This document shows, one piece after another, positions 25,460 to 32,926 of a DNA stretch of 42,992 nt. The position numbers were made by a program, and so were the translations under genes. Location of the stretch: assembly GCF_949296715.1 (NCBI RefSeq), contig NZ_CASFQD010000056.1, forward strand, positions 1-42,992. The letters are read 5' to 3'. Under the pieces are notes generated by a model. It did not search any database. It had not been told where the DNA came from and saw nothing but the letters and a program-made list of their open reading frames with translations. This DNA is from an uncultured Alistipes sp. Its GTDB lineage: Bacteria; Bacteroidota; Bacteroidia; Bacteroidales; Rikenellaceae. Each line of letters starts with the position of its first letter. Position 1 is the stretch's first letter.

Positions 25460-25996
25460 ATGCTGAAAAAACTCTTTCTCTTCGCACTGGCGGCCTGCAC
25501 CCTTGCGGCCTGCAACAAGGACGAGGGCACGGGCCTGCCCTACGACTACGTCTACCTCAAGGAGAACACAAACATCAGCGAGGGCCATCTTCAGGGCCGC
25601 AACATGCACTTCTACGGCACCTCGACGGTAACCGACGCCGCAGGCGGGGTCTTCACCTACCGCAAGGCGCACTTCGAGCTGGCGGGGCTCGACGACTTCC
25701 ATCTCTACATGCACAAGACGCGCTTCGCCGCGGATATGCCGGGCGTCGAGATGCGCATTCCCGACGTACCGTACACACCGACCGGCGACAAGTCGCTGAC
25801 GTTCAGCCTCGATGAGGTCATCCCCGAGGCCGAGCGGCCCAATGCCGTGGGCGGCGGTGCCACCTACGTGCCCGTCGAGCAGTACGTCATCACGCAGCTC
25901 GCAGGGTCGATCGACAACACCCTCTGCCGCGTGGAATTTACCTGCGCCGGGGTCTATCATGTCGTTTTCGAGGGCAATCTGATCGGAGAAAAGTAA
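25460..25996 (+). CDS. Lipoprotein of unknown function, partner of the TonB receptor
   Basis: A 178-residue lipoprotein. The N-terminus MLKKLFLFALAACTLAAC ends in a lipobox with C18 as the lipidated cysteine, followed by NKDEG. The mature part is rich in short beta-strand-like segments (MHFYGTSTVT, FTYRKAHFELAGL, YHVVFEGNLIG), compatible with a calycin-like barrel, but no catalytic or metal motif stands out. It begins one base after the TonB receptor stop codon, so it is translationally coupled and may act as a surface or periplasmic ligand-binding partner. nadC follows after 37 bases. Confidence 0.75.
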   Translation: MLKKLFLFALAACTLAACNKDEGTGLPYDYVYLKENTNISEGHLQGRNMHFYGTSTVTDAAGGVFTYRKAHFELAGLDDFHLYMHKTRFAADMPGVEMRIPDVPYTPTGDKSLTFSLDEVIPEAERPNAVGGGATYVPVEQYVITQLAGSIDNTLCRVEFTCAGVYHVVFEGNLIGEK

Positions 25997-26033
25997 ATTT
26001 TTTCCTACCTTTACACGGTCGAAAAAAACGTTC

Positions 26034-26894
26034 ATGACCATGAAACCCGAATACAAACCCTTTGTCGATGACCTGATCGAACTCTGCATCAGGGAGGACA
26101 TCGGCGACGGCGACCACACGTCGCTTTCGTGCATCCCGGCCGACGAACACGGCCGCATGCGCCTGCTCTGCAAGCAGGAGGGCGTGATTGCCGGCATCGA
26201 GATTGCGCAGATTGTCCTGCAGCGTCTCGACCCCGAAATGCGTTTCGAGCAGATTCTCCACGACGGCGACCGCGTCAAGCCGGGCGACGTCGCCTTCTAC
26301 GTCTCGGGACGCCTGCGCTCGCTGCTGCAGGCCGAGCGCATCCTGCTCAACATCATGCAGCGCATGAGCGGCGTGGCGACGCAGACGGCCGTCTACGTCA
26401 AGCGCCTCGAAGGGCTCCACACCCGCGTGCTCGACACGCGCAAGACCACGCCCGGCATGCGCGTGCTGGACAAGATGGCCGTGAAGATCGGCGGCGGCGA
26501 GAACCACCGCATGGGTCTCTTCGACATGATCCTGCTGAAGGACAACCACATCGACTTCGCAGGCGGCATCGAGAAGGCCATCCGCCGCGTGCGCGCCTAC
26601 CTGGCCGAGCGCGGCAAGCAGCTGCCCATCGAGTGCGAGGTCCGCTCGCTGGAGGACATCGACAAGGTCTTCGCCGCAGGCGGCGTCGACCGCATCATGT
26701 TCGACAACTTCACGCCCGAGATGACGCGCCGCGCCGTCGAGAAGGTCGCCGGACGCTGCGAAACCGAGTCGAGCGGCGGCATCACCCTCGAGACGATCCG
26801 CGAGTACGCCGAGTGCGGCGTCGACTTCATCTCGGTGGGGGCGCTGACGCACCAGATCCGCTCGCTCGACATGTCGCTCAAGGCCTGCGAATAA
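26034..26894 (+). CDS. nadC: Nicotinate-nucleotide pyrophosphorylase (carboxylating)
   Basis: A 286-residue cytosolic quinolinate phosphoribosyltransferase, turning quinolinate and PRPP into nicotinate mononucleotide, CO2 and pyrophosphate in NAD synthesis. Family motifs are present in order: REDIGDGDHTS near the N-terminus, LLNIMQRMSGVAT, TRKTTPGMR, KIGGGENHRMGLFD, LLKDNHI, ECEV, MFDNF, SSGGI and SVGALTH. Length is normal. ATG codons at 26034 and 26040 are both possible. A near-match promoter (TACCTTTA, 26006-26013) lies upstream but lacks a clear -33 box. It appears unrelated to the receptor-lipoprotein pair before it. Confidence 0.95.
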   Translation: MTMKPEYKPFVDDLIELCIREDIGDGDHTSLSCIPADEHGRMRLLCKQEGVIAGIEIAQIVLQRLDPEMRFEQILHDGDRVKPGDVAFYVSGRLRSLLQAERILLNIMQRMSGVATQTAVYVKRLEGLHTRVLDTRKTTPGMRVLDKMAVKIGGGENHRMGLFDMILLKDNHIDFAGGIEKAIRRVRAYLAERGKQLPIECEVRSLEDIDKVFAAGGVDRIMFDNFTPEMTRRAVEKVAGRCETESSGGITLETIREYAECGVDFISVGALTHQIRSLDMSLKACE

Positions 26895-26940
26895 GACCCG
26901 GAGACCCCGACCGACGGGGTGCAAAGTGCACGAAGGCTCC

Positions 26941-29004
26941 ATGAGACGGTTTCTGCATACCCCGCTTGCCCTGCTGCTGCGGCGCATCGCACTGCTCTAC
27001 GTGGTGCTGATGCTCTGCCGCGCGGCTTTTTATGCGGTCAACGCCCCGCTCGTCGGGCCCCTCACGTGGGCCGAGGCGGGGCAGCTGCTCGCCGGGGCCC
27101 TGCGCTTCGACACGGCATCAGTCGTCTATGCCGACGGGCTCTTCATCCTGCTCTCGCTGCTGCCGCTGCACGTGCGCGAACGGCGCTGGTACCGCAACCT
27201 GCTTTTCGGGTACTACGTCGTCGTGAACACGCTGCTCGTCGTCGCCACGAACCTTGCCGACGCCGTCTACTTCCGCTACACGCAGAAGCGCTTTACGGCC
27301 GAAGAGGTCTTCTTCGCCGGGAACGACAACTCGCTGCAGCTCGTCTGGAAGTTCATGGGCGAGAACTGGCCCCTGCTGCTCGTCGCGGCGGCGCTCGTCG
27401 CGCTGCTCGTCTTCGGATACGGACGCCGCGTCCGCGAGGAGAGCATGCTGCGAAGCGGCGCGGCCTATTACGTCGGCAGCACGCTGATCCTCGCCCTCGC
27501 CGCCGGGTTGAGCGTCGCGGGCATGCGCGGCGGCATGACCCGCGCCACGCGCCCGATCACCCTCTCCGACGCCATGCTCTACACGTCGCAGAGCAGCAAG
27601 GCCAACCTGCTGTTGAGCAACCCCTTCTGCATCCTGCGGACCGTCGGAAGCGCCGGCAAGGTCTCCTACCGGAAATATTTTCCCGCAGAGGAGCTCGACG
27701 CACACTTCACCCCCGTGCACGCCCCGGCCGACTCTACGGCCGTGCGCCTCGCGGGCCGCAACGTCATGATCTTCATCATGGAGAGCATGTCCGCCGAGCA
27801 CTCGGCGCACCTGCGCCCGGACCTCTACGCCGACCTGCCCGAAAAGGGCTTCACCCCCTTCCTCGACTCGCTCATGCGCCACGGGCTCTGCTTCCGGCAG
27901 ATGTACGCCAACGGCACGCGCTCGATCCAGGCCATGCCCTCCGTGCTGGGGAGCATCCCCTCGTTCCGCACGCCCTTCGTGCTGATGCCGCAGTCGCTGG
28001 GCCGCAGCCGCCAGCTGCCCGCCATCCTCGCCGACCGGGGCTACGAGACGCTCTTCTTCTGCGGCTCGGAGCACGGTTCGATGGGCTTCGGGGCCTACGC
28101 CCGCTCGGCGGGCATCGAGCGGCTCGTAAGCCGCGAGGACTACGAGGCGGCGCACGGCACCGGCGATTTCGACGGCTACTGGGGCATCTGGGACGAACCT
28201 TTCCTGCAATACGCGGGCGAGGTGCTGGGCTCCGTGCCCGAACCCTTCTTCGCGACGCTCTTCACCCTCTCGTCGCACCACCCCTTCGTCGTGCCCGACG
28301 CGTATGCGGCAACGCTGCCCGCCGGCTACACGAAGATCCACCGCGGCGTGGCCTACGACGACGAGGCCTTCCGCCGCTTCTTCGAACGCTACGGCGGCGA
28401 AGCGTGGTTCCGCCGCACGATCTTCGTCTTCGTCGCCGACCACGTCTCCTCCGAGAAGTTCGCCCCCGAGACGCGCACTTACCCGGGGAACATGCACATC
28501 CTCGGCTTCCTCTACACGCCCGACGGCGCCCTGCAGGGCGAAATCAACGAAATCACGCAGCAGCTGGACATCATGCCCACGCTGCTGGGGCTGCTGGGCT
28601 GCGACGAGGCCTACTTCGCCTTCGGGCGCGACGTGCTGAACGAACCGGAGCGCCCGCGCTGGTCGGTCTCCTACGACGGCGGATTCCGCGCCCTGACGGG
28701 CGATGCCATCCTGACCTTCGACGACAACGGGTCGCAGGTCACGACCCGCACCGACCGGGCAGCAACGCCATCGGCCGCCCCGGCAGCGATGCCGGCCGCA
28801 GAGGCCCCCTCCGACGGCACGATGGTTGCACCGGAGCAGGCCGGAGAGGCTTCCGCCGCACCGGCAGTCGAAGGAAAGCCGTCGGCTCCGGAAGCGAACC
28901 CCGCCGCCCATTCCGCCGAAGAGTTGCTGGACGACTTCCGGGCCCTCGTGCAGCAATACTACATGCACATCGAAAAAAAGAACTATACGACACACGATGA
29001 TTGA
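26941..29004 (+). CDS. LtaS-like membrane sulfatase-fold phosphotransferase
   Basis: A 687-residue inner-membrane protein with about five hydrophobic segments in residues 1-195 and a large periplasmic alkaline-phosphatase/sulfatase-type domain. LtaS-type catalytic elements are present: E281 in MIFIMESMSAEH, nucleophile T326 in YANGTRSIQAMPS, and FVADHVSSE for metal binding. In Gram-negative bacteria such proteins usually move phosphoglycerol or phosphoethanolamine onto envelope glycans; the acceptor here is unknown. Residues 606-656 are an Ala/Pro/Glu-rich low-complexity insert before a conserved-looking C-terminal helix (ELLDDFRALVQQYYMHIEKK). The ATG is preferred over a GTG 15 bases upstream because MRRFL begins the first membrane region. 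The next gene overlaps it by eight bases. Confidence 0.85.
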   Translation: MRRFLHTPLALLLRRIALLYVVLMLCRAAFYAVNAPLVGPLTWAEAGQLLAGALRFDTASVVYADGLFILLSLLPLHVRERRWYRNLLFGYYVVVNTLLVVATNLADAVYFRYTQKRFTAEEVFFAGNDNSLQLVWKFMGENWPLLLVAAALVALLVFGYGRRVREESMLRSGAAYYVGSTLILALAAGLSVAGMRGGMTRATRPITLSDAMLYTSQSSKANLLLSNPFCILRTVGSAGKVSYRKYFPAEELDAHFTPVHAPADSTAVRLAGRNVMIFIMESMSAEHSAHLRPDLYADLPEKGFTPFLDSLMRHGLCFRQMYANGTRSIQAMPSVLGSIPSFRTPFVLMPQSLGRSRQLPAILADRGYETLFFCGSEHGSMGFGAYARSAGIERLVSREDYEAAHGTGDFDGYWGIWDEPFLQYAGEVLGSVPEPFFATLFTLSSHHPFVVPDAYAATLPAGYTKIHRGVAYDDEAFRRFFERYGGEAWFRRTIFVFVADHVSSEKFAPETRTYPGNMHILGFLYTPDGALQGEINEITQQLDIMPTLLGLLGCDEAYFAFGRDVLNEPERPRWSVSYDGGFRALTGDAILTFDDNGSQVTTRTDRAATPSAAPAAMPAAEAPSDGTMVAPEQAGEASAAPAVEGKPSAPEANPAAHSAEELLDDFRALVQQYYMHIEKKNYTTHDD

Positions 29005-30382
29005 GTTCAAACCCGTGCGTCTCGAAGACCGCGCGGCCATCGAGCGTTACACCATGCGGTCGGGAATCTGCAACTGCGACCTCGCCTTCGCCAACATGTA
29101 CTGCTGGCAGCAGGTCTATCACAGCGCCTGGGCCGAGATCGACGGATTCCTGGTGATCCGCTTCCGGATCGACGGCGGCGAGAAGATCGGCTACATGCAG
29201 CCCGTCGGCGAAGGGGACTTCGCCCCGATCATCCCGACACTCCGCGAAGACGCCCACGCCCACGGACAGCGGCTGCGCATCATCGGCCTGACGGACGAGG
29301 GGCGCGAGATGATCCGCCGCATGCACATCGGGCTCTTCGCCTTCGAGTCGGACCGTGCGCTCGAGGACTACGTCTACAACGCCGACGACCTGCGCAACCT
29401 CGCCGGACGGCGCTACCAGCCCAAGCGCAACCATATCAACCGCTTTCTGGCCGAATACCCCGACTACCGCTACGAGGAGCTGACGCGCGACCGCTTCGAC
29501 GAGTGCATGGCGCTCGAACGCGAGTGGCGCCGGGCGCACGAGGGCCACACCTCGGAGCTGTGCGCCGAGCAGCGGGCCATGCAGCGCGGCTTCGAGCACT
29601 TCGAGGAGCTGGGCATGCAGGGCGGCTGCATCTACGTCGGTGACCGGCTTGTCGCCTTCACCTACGGCTCGGCGGTCAACGACCACACCTTCGACACGCA
29701 CGTCGAGAAGGCCGACACGGAGTACGACGGGGCCTTCACGATCATCAACAAGCTCTTCGCCCAACACCTCGACCCACGCTTCACGCTCATCAACCGCGAG
29801 GAGGACCTCGGCATCGAGGGGCTGCGGCAGGCGAAACTGTCGTACCACCCCGCCTTCCTGCAGCACAAGTTCACGGCGATCCACCTCCATCCCGACGAGA
29901 TCGCCTGCAAGGAGCTGTGGCAGGCGGCCTTCGGCGACGACGAGCAGTTCGTCGACTCGTTCCTCATGCGCTACTACAGCCGCCACCGCATGCTCACGGC
30001 CGAGTGCGACGGGCGCACGGCGGCGATGCTCCACCTGCTCCCCTTCGAGACGCCGCTCGGGCGCACGACCTACATCTACGGCGTGGCGACCGACCCCGCG
30101 TGCCGCCACCGCGGGCTGGCCTCGCAGCTCATGCAGGAGGCGATGCGGCGCATTGCGGAGCAGGGCGACGACGCGGCCTTCCTCATCCCGACCCCCGGCG
30201 AGGCGTGGCTGCGCGACTTCTACGGCCGCTTCGGCTTCGCGGGCGACATCTCCGCGACGTTCCGTTCGGAGGACGGCTTCGACTTCGGCACGGGCGATGC
30301 GGCAACCGACCGCGCGATGGTCTGGCGGCGCAACACCTCCGCCCCGCTGCCCGACGGGCTCACGGCCGTCTACCGCAGCTGA
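28997..30382 (+). CDS. DUF2156 (LPG synthase-like) and GNAT acetyltransferase fusion
   Basis: A 461-residue two-domain protein without membrane segments. Residues about 1-295 resemble DUF2156, the soluble catalytic domain of phosphatidylglycerol lysyltransferases (DYVYNADDLRNLAGRRYQPKRNHINRF, 124-150; DTEYDGAFTIINKLFA; INREEDLGIEGLRQAK). Residues about 300-455 are a GNAT acyltransferase with the acetyl-CoA loop region ATDPACRHRGLASQLM (364-379) and the end WLRDFYGRFGF. DUF2156 is itself a tandem-GNAT fold, so the whole chain is a string of acyltransferase-like folds. It overlaps the LtaS-like gene by eight bases and should be translated with it, which hints at a shared envelope role. Substrates are unknown. 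A terminator follows. Confidence 0.8.
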   Translation: MIEFKPVRLEDRAAIERYTMRSGICNCDLAFANMYCWQQVYHSAWAEIDGFLVIRFRIDGGEKIGYMQPVGEGDFAPIIPTLREDAHAHGQRLRIIGLTDEGREMIRRMHIGLFAFESDRALEDYVYNADDLRNLAGRRYQPKRNHINRFLAEYPDYRYEELTRDRFDECMALEREWRRAHEGHTSELCAEQRAMQRGFEHFEELGMQGGCIYVGDRLVAFTYGSAVNDHTFDTHVEKADTEYDGAFTIINKLFAQHLDPRFTLINREEDLGIEGLRQAKLSYHPAFLQHKFTAIHLHPDEIACKELWQAAFGDDEQFVDSFLMRYYSRHRMLTAECDGRTAAMLHLLPFETPLGRTTYIYGVATDPACRHRGLASQLMQEAMRRIAEQGDDAAFLIPTPGEAWLRDFYGRFGFAGDISATFRSEDGFDFGTGDAATDRAMVWRRNTSAPLPDGLTAVYRS

Positions 30383-30404
30383 CCGCGCGGACGACAAGAT
30401 GACA

Positions 30405-30434
30405 AAGCGCCCGGAGCATCAGCTCCGGGCGCTT
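30405..30434. terminator. Convergent bidirectional terminator
   Basis: A perfect 13-bp stem (AAGCGCCCGGAGC and its complement) with loop ATCA lies 22 bases after the DUF2156-GNAT gene. It could also end the minus-strand purine transcript, whose last gene stops 240 bases away. Confidence 0.8.
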
Positions 30435-30560
30435 CTCTATTCCACTACCCCGCTGTCAGGCGGGCTCGTTTATCATTCATGCCGGTCCGCAAAAGCGGCC
30501 AAAGACCGTCCGGGGAGGGGTCTCGGCCCCTGCTATAAAAGCATGGCCGGCTCGACGACG

Positions 30561-30668
30561 GTTCGGCCCGCCGCTTCGATCCCCCGGGGCAACACCCGTT
30601 CGGCACCTTCGCTTCAGTTCCCGGGTCGGCACCCGTTCGGCACCTTCTCCGTTCGGCCCGCCGCTTCG
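30561..30668. repeat. Interleaved GTTCGGC repeats downstream of folD
   Basis: Four copies of GTTCGGC start at 30561, 30598, 30635 and 30651. The outer two share the 18-mer beginning GTTCGGCCCG (30561-30578, 30651-30668), and the inner two share the 18-mer beginning CACCCGTTCGG (30593-30610, 30630-30647). They lie in the 3' region of the purine transcript. No gene is supported in 30435-30674. Confidence 0.75.
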
Positions 30669-30674
30669 GCTGCC

Positions 30675-31520
30675 CTACCGGCTGCGGAGGAAGCACTCGA
30701 TCGTGTTCTCCATCAGGCAGCAGATCGTCATGGGGCCGACACCGCCCGGTACGGGCGTGATGACCGACGCCTTGGGCTCGACGGCCGCGAAGTCCACATC
30801 GCCGCACAGCTTGCCCGTCTCGGGATCGCGGTTCACACCCACGTCGATGACGACCGTCCCCTCGGAGACCATATCCGCCGTGACAAACTTCGGGCGGCCG
30901 ATGGCCACGACCAGAATCTCCGCCCCGCGCGTCACCTCCCCGAGGTTGCGCGTGCGGCTGTGGGTCATCGTCACCGTGGCGTTCTCGTCGAGCAGCAGTT
31001 TCGACACGGGCAGCCCCACAATGTTGCTGCGGCCGATCACCACGGCGCGCTTGCCCGCGATCTCCACGCCCGCGGCCTTCAGCATCTTGATGATGCCCTT
31101 CGGCGTGCAGGGCAGCGTACAGGGCTGTTTCTGCCACAGGGCCGCCACGTTGAGCGGGTGGAAGCCGTCCACGTCCTTCGCCTTGTCGATCGCGGCGATC
31201 ACCTTGTCCTCGTCGATGTGTTTGGGCAGGGGAAGCTGCACGAGGATGCCGTCCACCTCCGGATCGGCATTCAGCCCGGCGATGATGCCCAGCAGCTCCT
31301 CCTCGGAGATCGACTCGGGCTTGCGGATCGTCGTGTTGCGGATGCCCACCTCGGCCGAGGCCTTCGCCTTGCCCGTCACGTAGCTCACGCTGCCGGGGTC
31401 CTCGCCCACGAGGATCACGACCAGATGGGGCACGCGCCCGTATTTCGCGGGGAAGGTCCGCACCTGCTCCGCCATTTCGGCCTTCAATCGGGCCGAGAGT
31501 TCCTTACCACTGATAATCAT
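30675..31520 (-). CDS. folD: Methylenetetrahydrofolate dehydrogenase / cyclohydrolase
   Basis: A 281-residue cytosolic bifunctional enzyme that oxidises 5,10-methylene-THF and hydrolyses the product to 10-formyl-THF. The active site Y47 and K51 lie in GSVSYVTGKAKA; DGILVQLPLP, GKRAVVIGRSNIVGLP and PGGVGPMT (near the C-terminus) are family signatures. Length is normal. It is the last gene of the purine cluster, 12 bases after purD, and directly supplies the formyl donor used by PurN and PurH. No unusual feature is seen in the protein. Confidence 0.96.
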   Translation of the reverse strand: MIISGKELSARLKAEMAEQVRTFPAKYGRVPHLVVILVGEDPGSVSYVTGKAKASAEVGIRNTTIRKPESISEEELLGIIAGLNADPEVDGILVQLPLPKHIDEDKVIAAIDKAKDVDGFHPLNVAALWQKQPCTLPCTPKGIIKMLKAAGVEIAGKRAVVIGRSNIVGLPVSKLLLDENATVTMTHSRTRNLGEVTRGAEILVVAIGRPKFVTADMVSEGTVVIDVGVNRDPETGKLCGDVDFAAVEPKASVITPVPGGVGPMTICCLMENTIECFLRSR

Positions 31521-31532
31521 ACTTTTTCGGTG

Positions 31533-32783
31533 TTATTGTTTGTCCAGTGCCCAATGTCCGATGTCGCTGCGGTGGAAAAGGTTGTCGCACCCGATGCGGG
31601 CGACGTTCTCCAGCGCCACACGCCGTGCCTCGGCAAGTGTCGCGCCCCGTCCCACGACGAAGAGCACACGGCCGCCGGCCGTCACGATACGGTCGCCGTC
31701 GGCCTTCGTCCCCATGTGGTAGACCGGGCAGCCGACCGTGTCCAGCCCCCGGATTTCGAAGCCCTTTTCGTAGCTGCCGGGGTAGCCTTTCGATGCCAGC
31801 ACGATGCCCAGCGTCGCGAAGTCGTGCCAGGACAGCTCGGCATCGCGGCCCTCGGCCACGGCGCAGAAGATGTCGGCGATGTCGCTGCCGAGGCGCGGCA
31901 GCACCACCTCTGTCTCGGGATCGCCGAAGCGGGCGTTGAACTCGATGACCTGGATGCCGTGCGGAGTCTTCATCAGCCCGCCGTAGAGCACCCCCTCGAA
32001 GGGGCATCCCTCGGCAACCATCGCATCGGCCACAGGCTGCATGATCCGCTCCAGCGCGAAGCGCTCGTCCTCGGCCGTGATGAACGGCAGGGGTGAATAG
32101 GCCCCCATGCCGCCCGTGTTGGGTCCCTCGTCGCCGTCGTAGGCCCGCTTGTGGTCCTGCGCAAGGACCATGGGCCAGACACGGTGTCCCGACACGAAGC
32201 ACATGAACGAGAACTCGGGCCCCTCGAGGAAATCCTCGACGACGACCTTGCCCTCGCCGAACTTGTCGTCGAGCAGCATGTCGCGCAGCGCCGCATCGGC
32301 CTCCTCCATCGTCCGGGCGATGACCACCCCCTTGCCGGCAGCCAGTCCGTCGTACTTCAGCACCGCGGGGAAGGGGCGCCCGGCCACGTAGTCGCGGGCT
32401 TCGGTATAATCCGAGAAGGCCCGGAACCCGGCCGTCGGGATATTGTACTTCGCCATCAGGCGCTTGGCAAACTCCTTCGAGGATTCGATGCGCGCCGCCG
32501 CCCGCGTGGGGCCGAAGATGCGCAGCCCCGCCGCCTTGAAGCAGTCGACGACACCCGCCGCCAATGCCGCTTCGGGCCCGACGACCGTCAGTCCAATGCG
32601 GTGTTCGAGCGCGAAGTCGCGCAGCCGCTCGACCTCCGTATCGCGGATCGCCACGCACTCGGCCTGCCGGGCAATGCCCGCATTGCCGGGGGCGCACCAT
32701 ATTTTTTCGACCTGCGGAGAGCGCGACAGCGCATCGACGATGGCATGCTCGCGACCTCCCGAACCGATAACAAGAACGTCCAT
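31533..32783 (-). CDS. purD: Phosphoribosylamine--glycine ligase
   Basis: A 416-residue ATP-grasp enzyme joining phosphoribosylamine and glycine, step two of purine synthesis. MDVLVIGSGGREHAIV begins the N-terminal domain. KYDGLAAGKGVVIA and EGPEFSFMCF mark the ATP-grasp, and VIEFNARFGDPETEVVLPRL is the metal-site signature. The start is fixed by MDVLVIGSGGREHA; the frame is open further upstream only because the 7-bp repeats there happen to contain no stop. Those repeats end four bases before the ATG, and no purine-rich ribosome-binding sequence is visible in the coding orientation, so initiation may be unusual or coupled. Confidence 0.96.
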   Translation of the reverse strand: MDVLVIGSGGREHAIVDALSRSPQVEKIWCAPGNAGIARQAECVAIRDTEVERLRDFALEHRIGLTVVGPEAALAAGVVDCFKAAGLRIFGPTRAAARIESSKEFAKRLMAKYNIPTAGFRAFSDYTEARDYVAGRPFPAVLKYDGLAAGKGVVIARTMEEADAALRDMLLDDKFGEGKVVVEDFLEGPEFSFMCFVSGHRVWPMVLAQDHKRAYDGDEGPNTGGMGAYSPLPFITAEDERFALERIMQPVADAMVAEGCPFEGVLYGGLMKTPHGIQVIEFNARFGDPETEVVLPRLGSDIADIFCAVAEGRDAELSWHDFATLGIVLASKGYPGSYEKGFEIRGLDTVGCPVYHMGTKADGDRIVTAGGRVLFVVGRGATLAEARRVALENVARIGCDNLFHRSDIGHWALDKQ

Positions 32784-32787
32784 ATAA

Positions 32788-32843
32788 GGTGAAAGGTGAA
32801 AGGTGAAAGGTGAAAAGTAAAAGGTAAAAAGTAAAATGTGAAA
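32788..32843. repeat. 7-bp tandem repeat, eight units, in the purD leader
   Basis: On the plus strand the units are GGTGAAA four times, then AGTAAAA, GGTAAAA, AGTAAAA and TGTGAAA, 56 bases in all. On the purD coding strand this is a pyrimidine-rich (TTTCACC/TTTTACT)n tract ending four bases before the start codon. A shorter array of the same units lies at 21871-21898. Confidence 0.92.
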
Positions 32844-32926
32844 TGCGGACAGTCTGACCTGCAGAGCGGGATACCGGGAAGCGACATCAACCGATGTCAC
32901 CCGGCATACCGTCCTCCGGCCGGCTG

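Noticed and set aside
30515..30560. GC-rich stretch ending GGCCCCTGCTATAAAAGC considered as a terminator or promoter
   Set aside because: No stable stem followed by a T run and no TAnnTTTG element could be made out.
29640..32096. Plus-strand frame of 818 codons through the repeat region and opposite folD and purD
   Set aside because: It is a shadow frame; the repeats simply lack stops. folD and purD motifs are complete on the minus strand.
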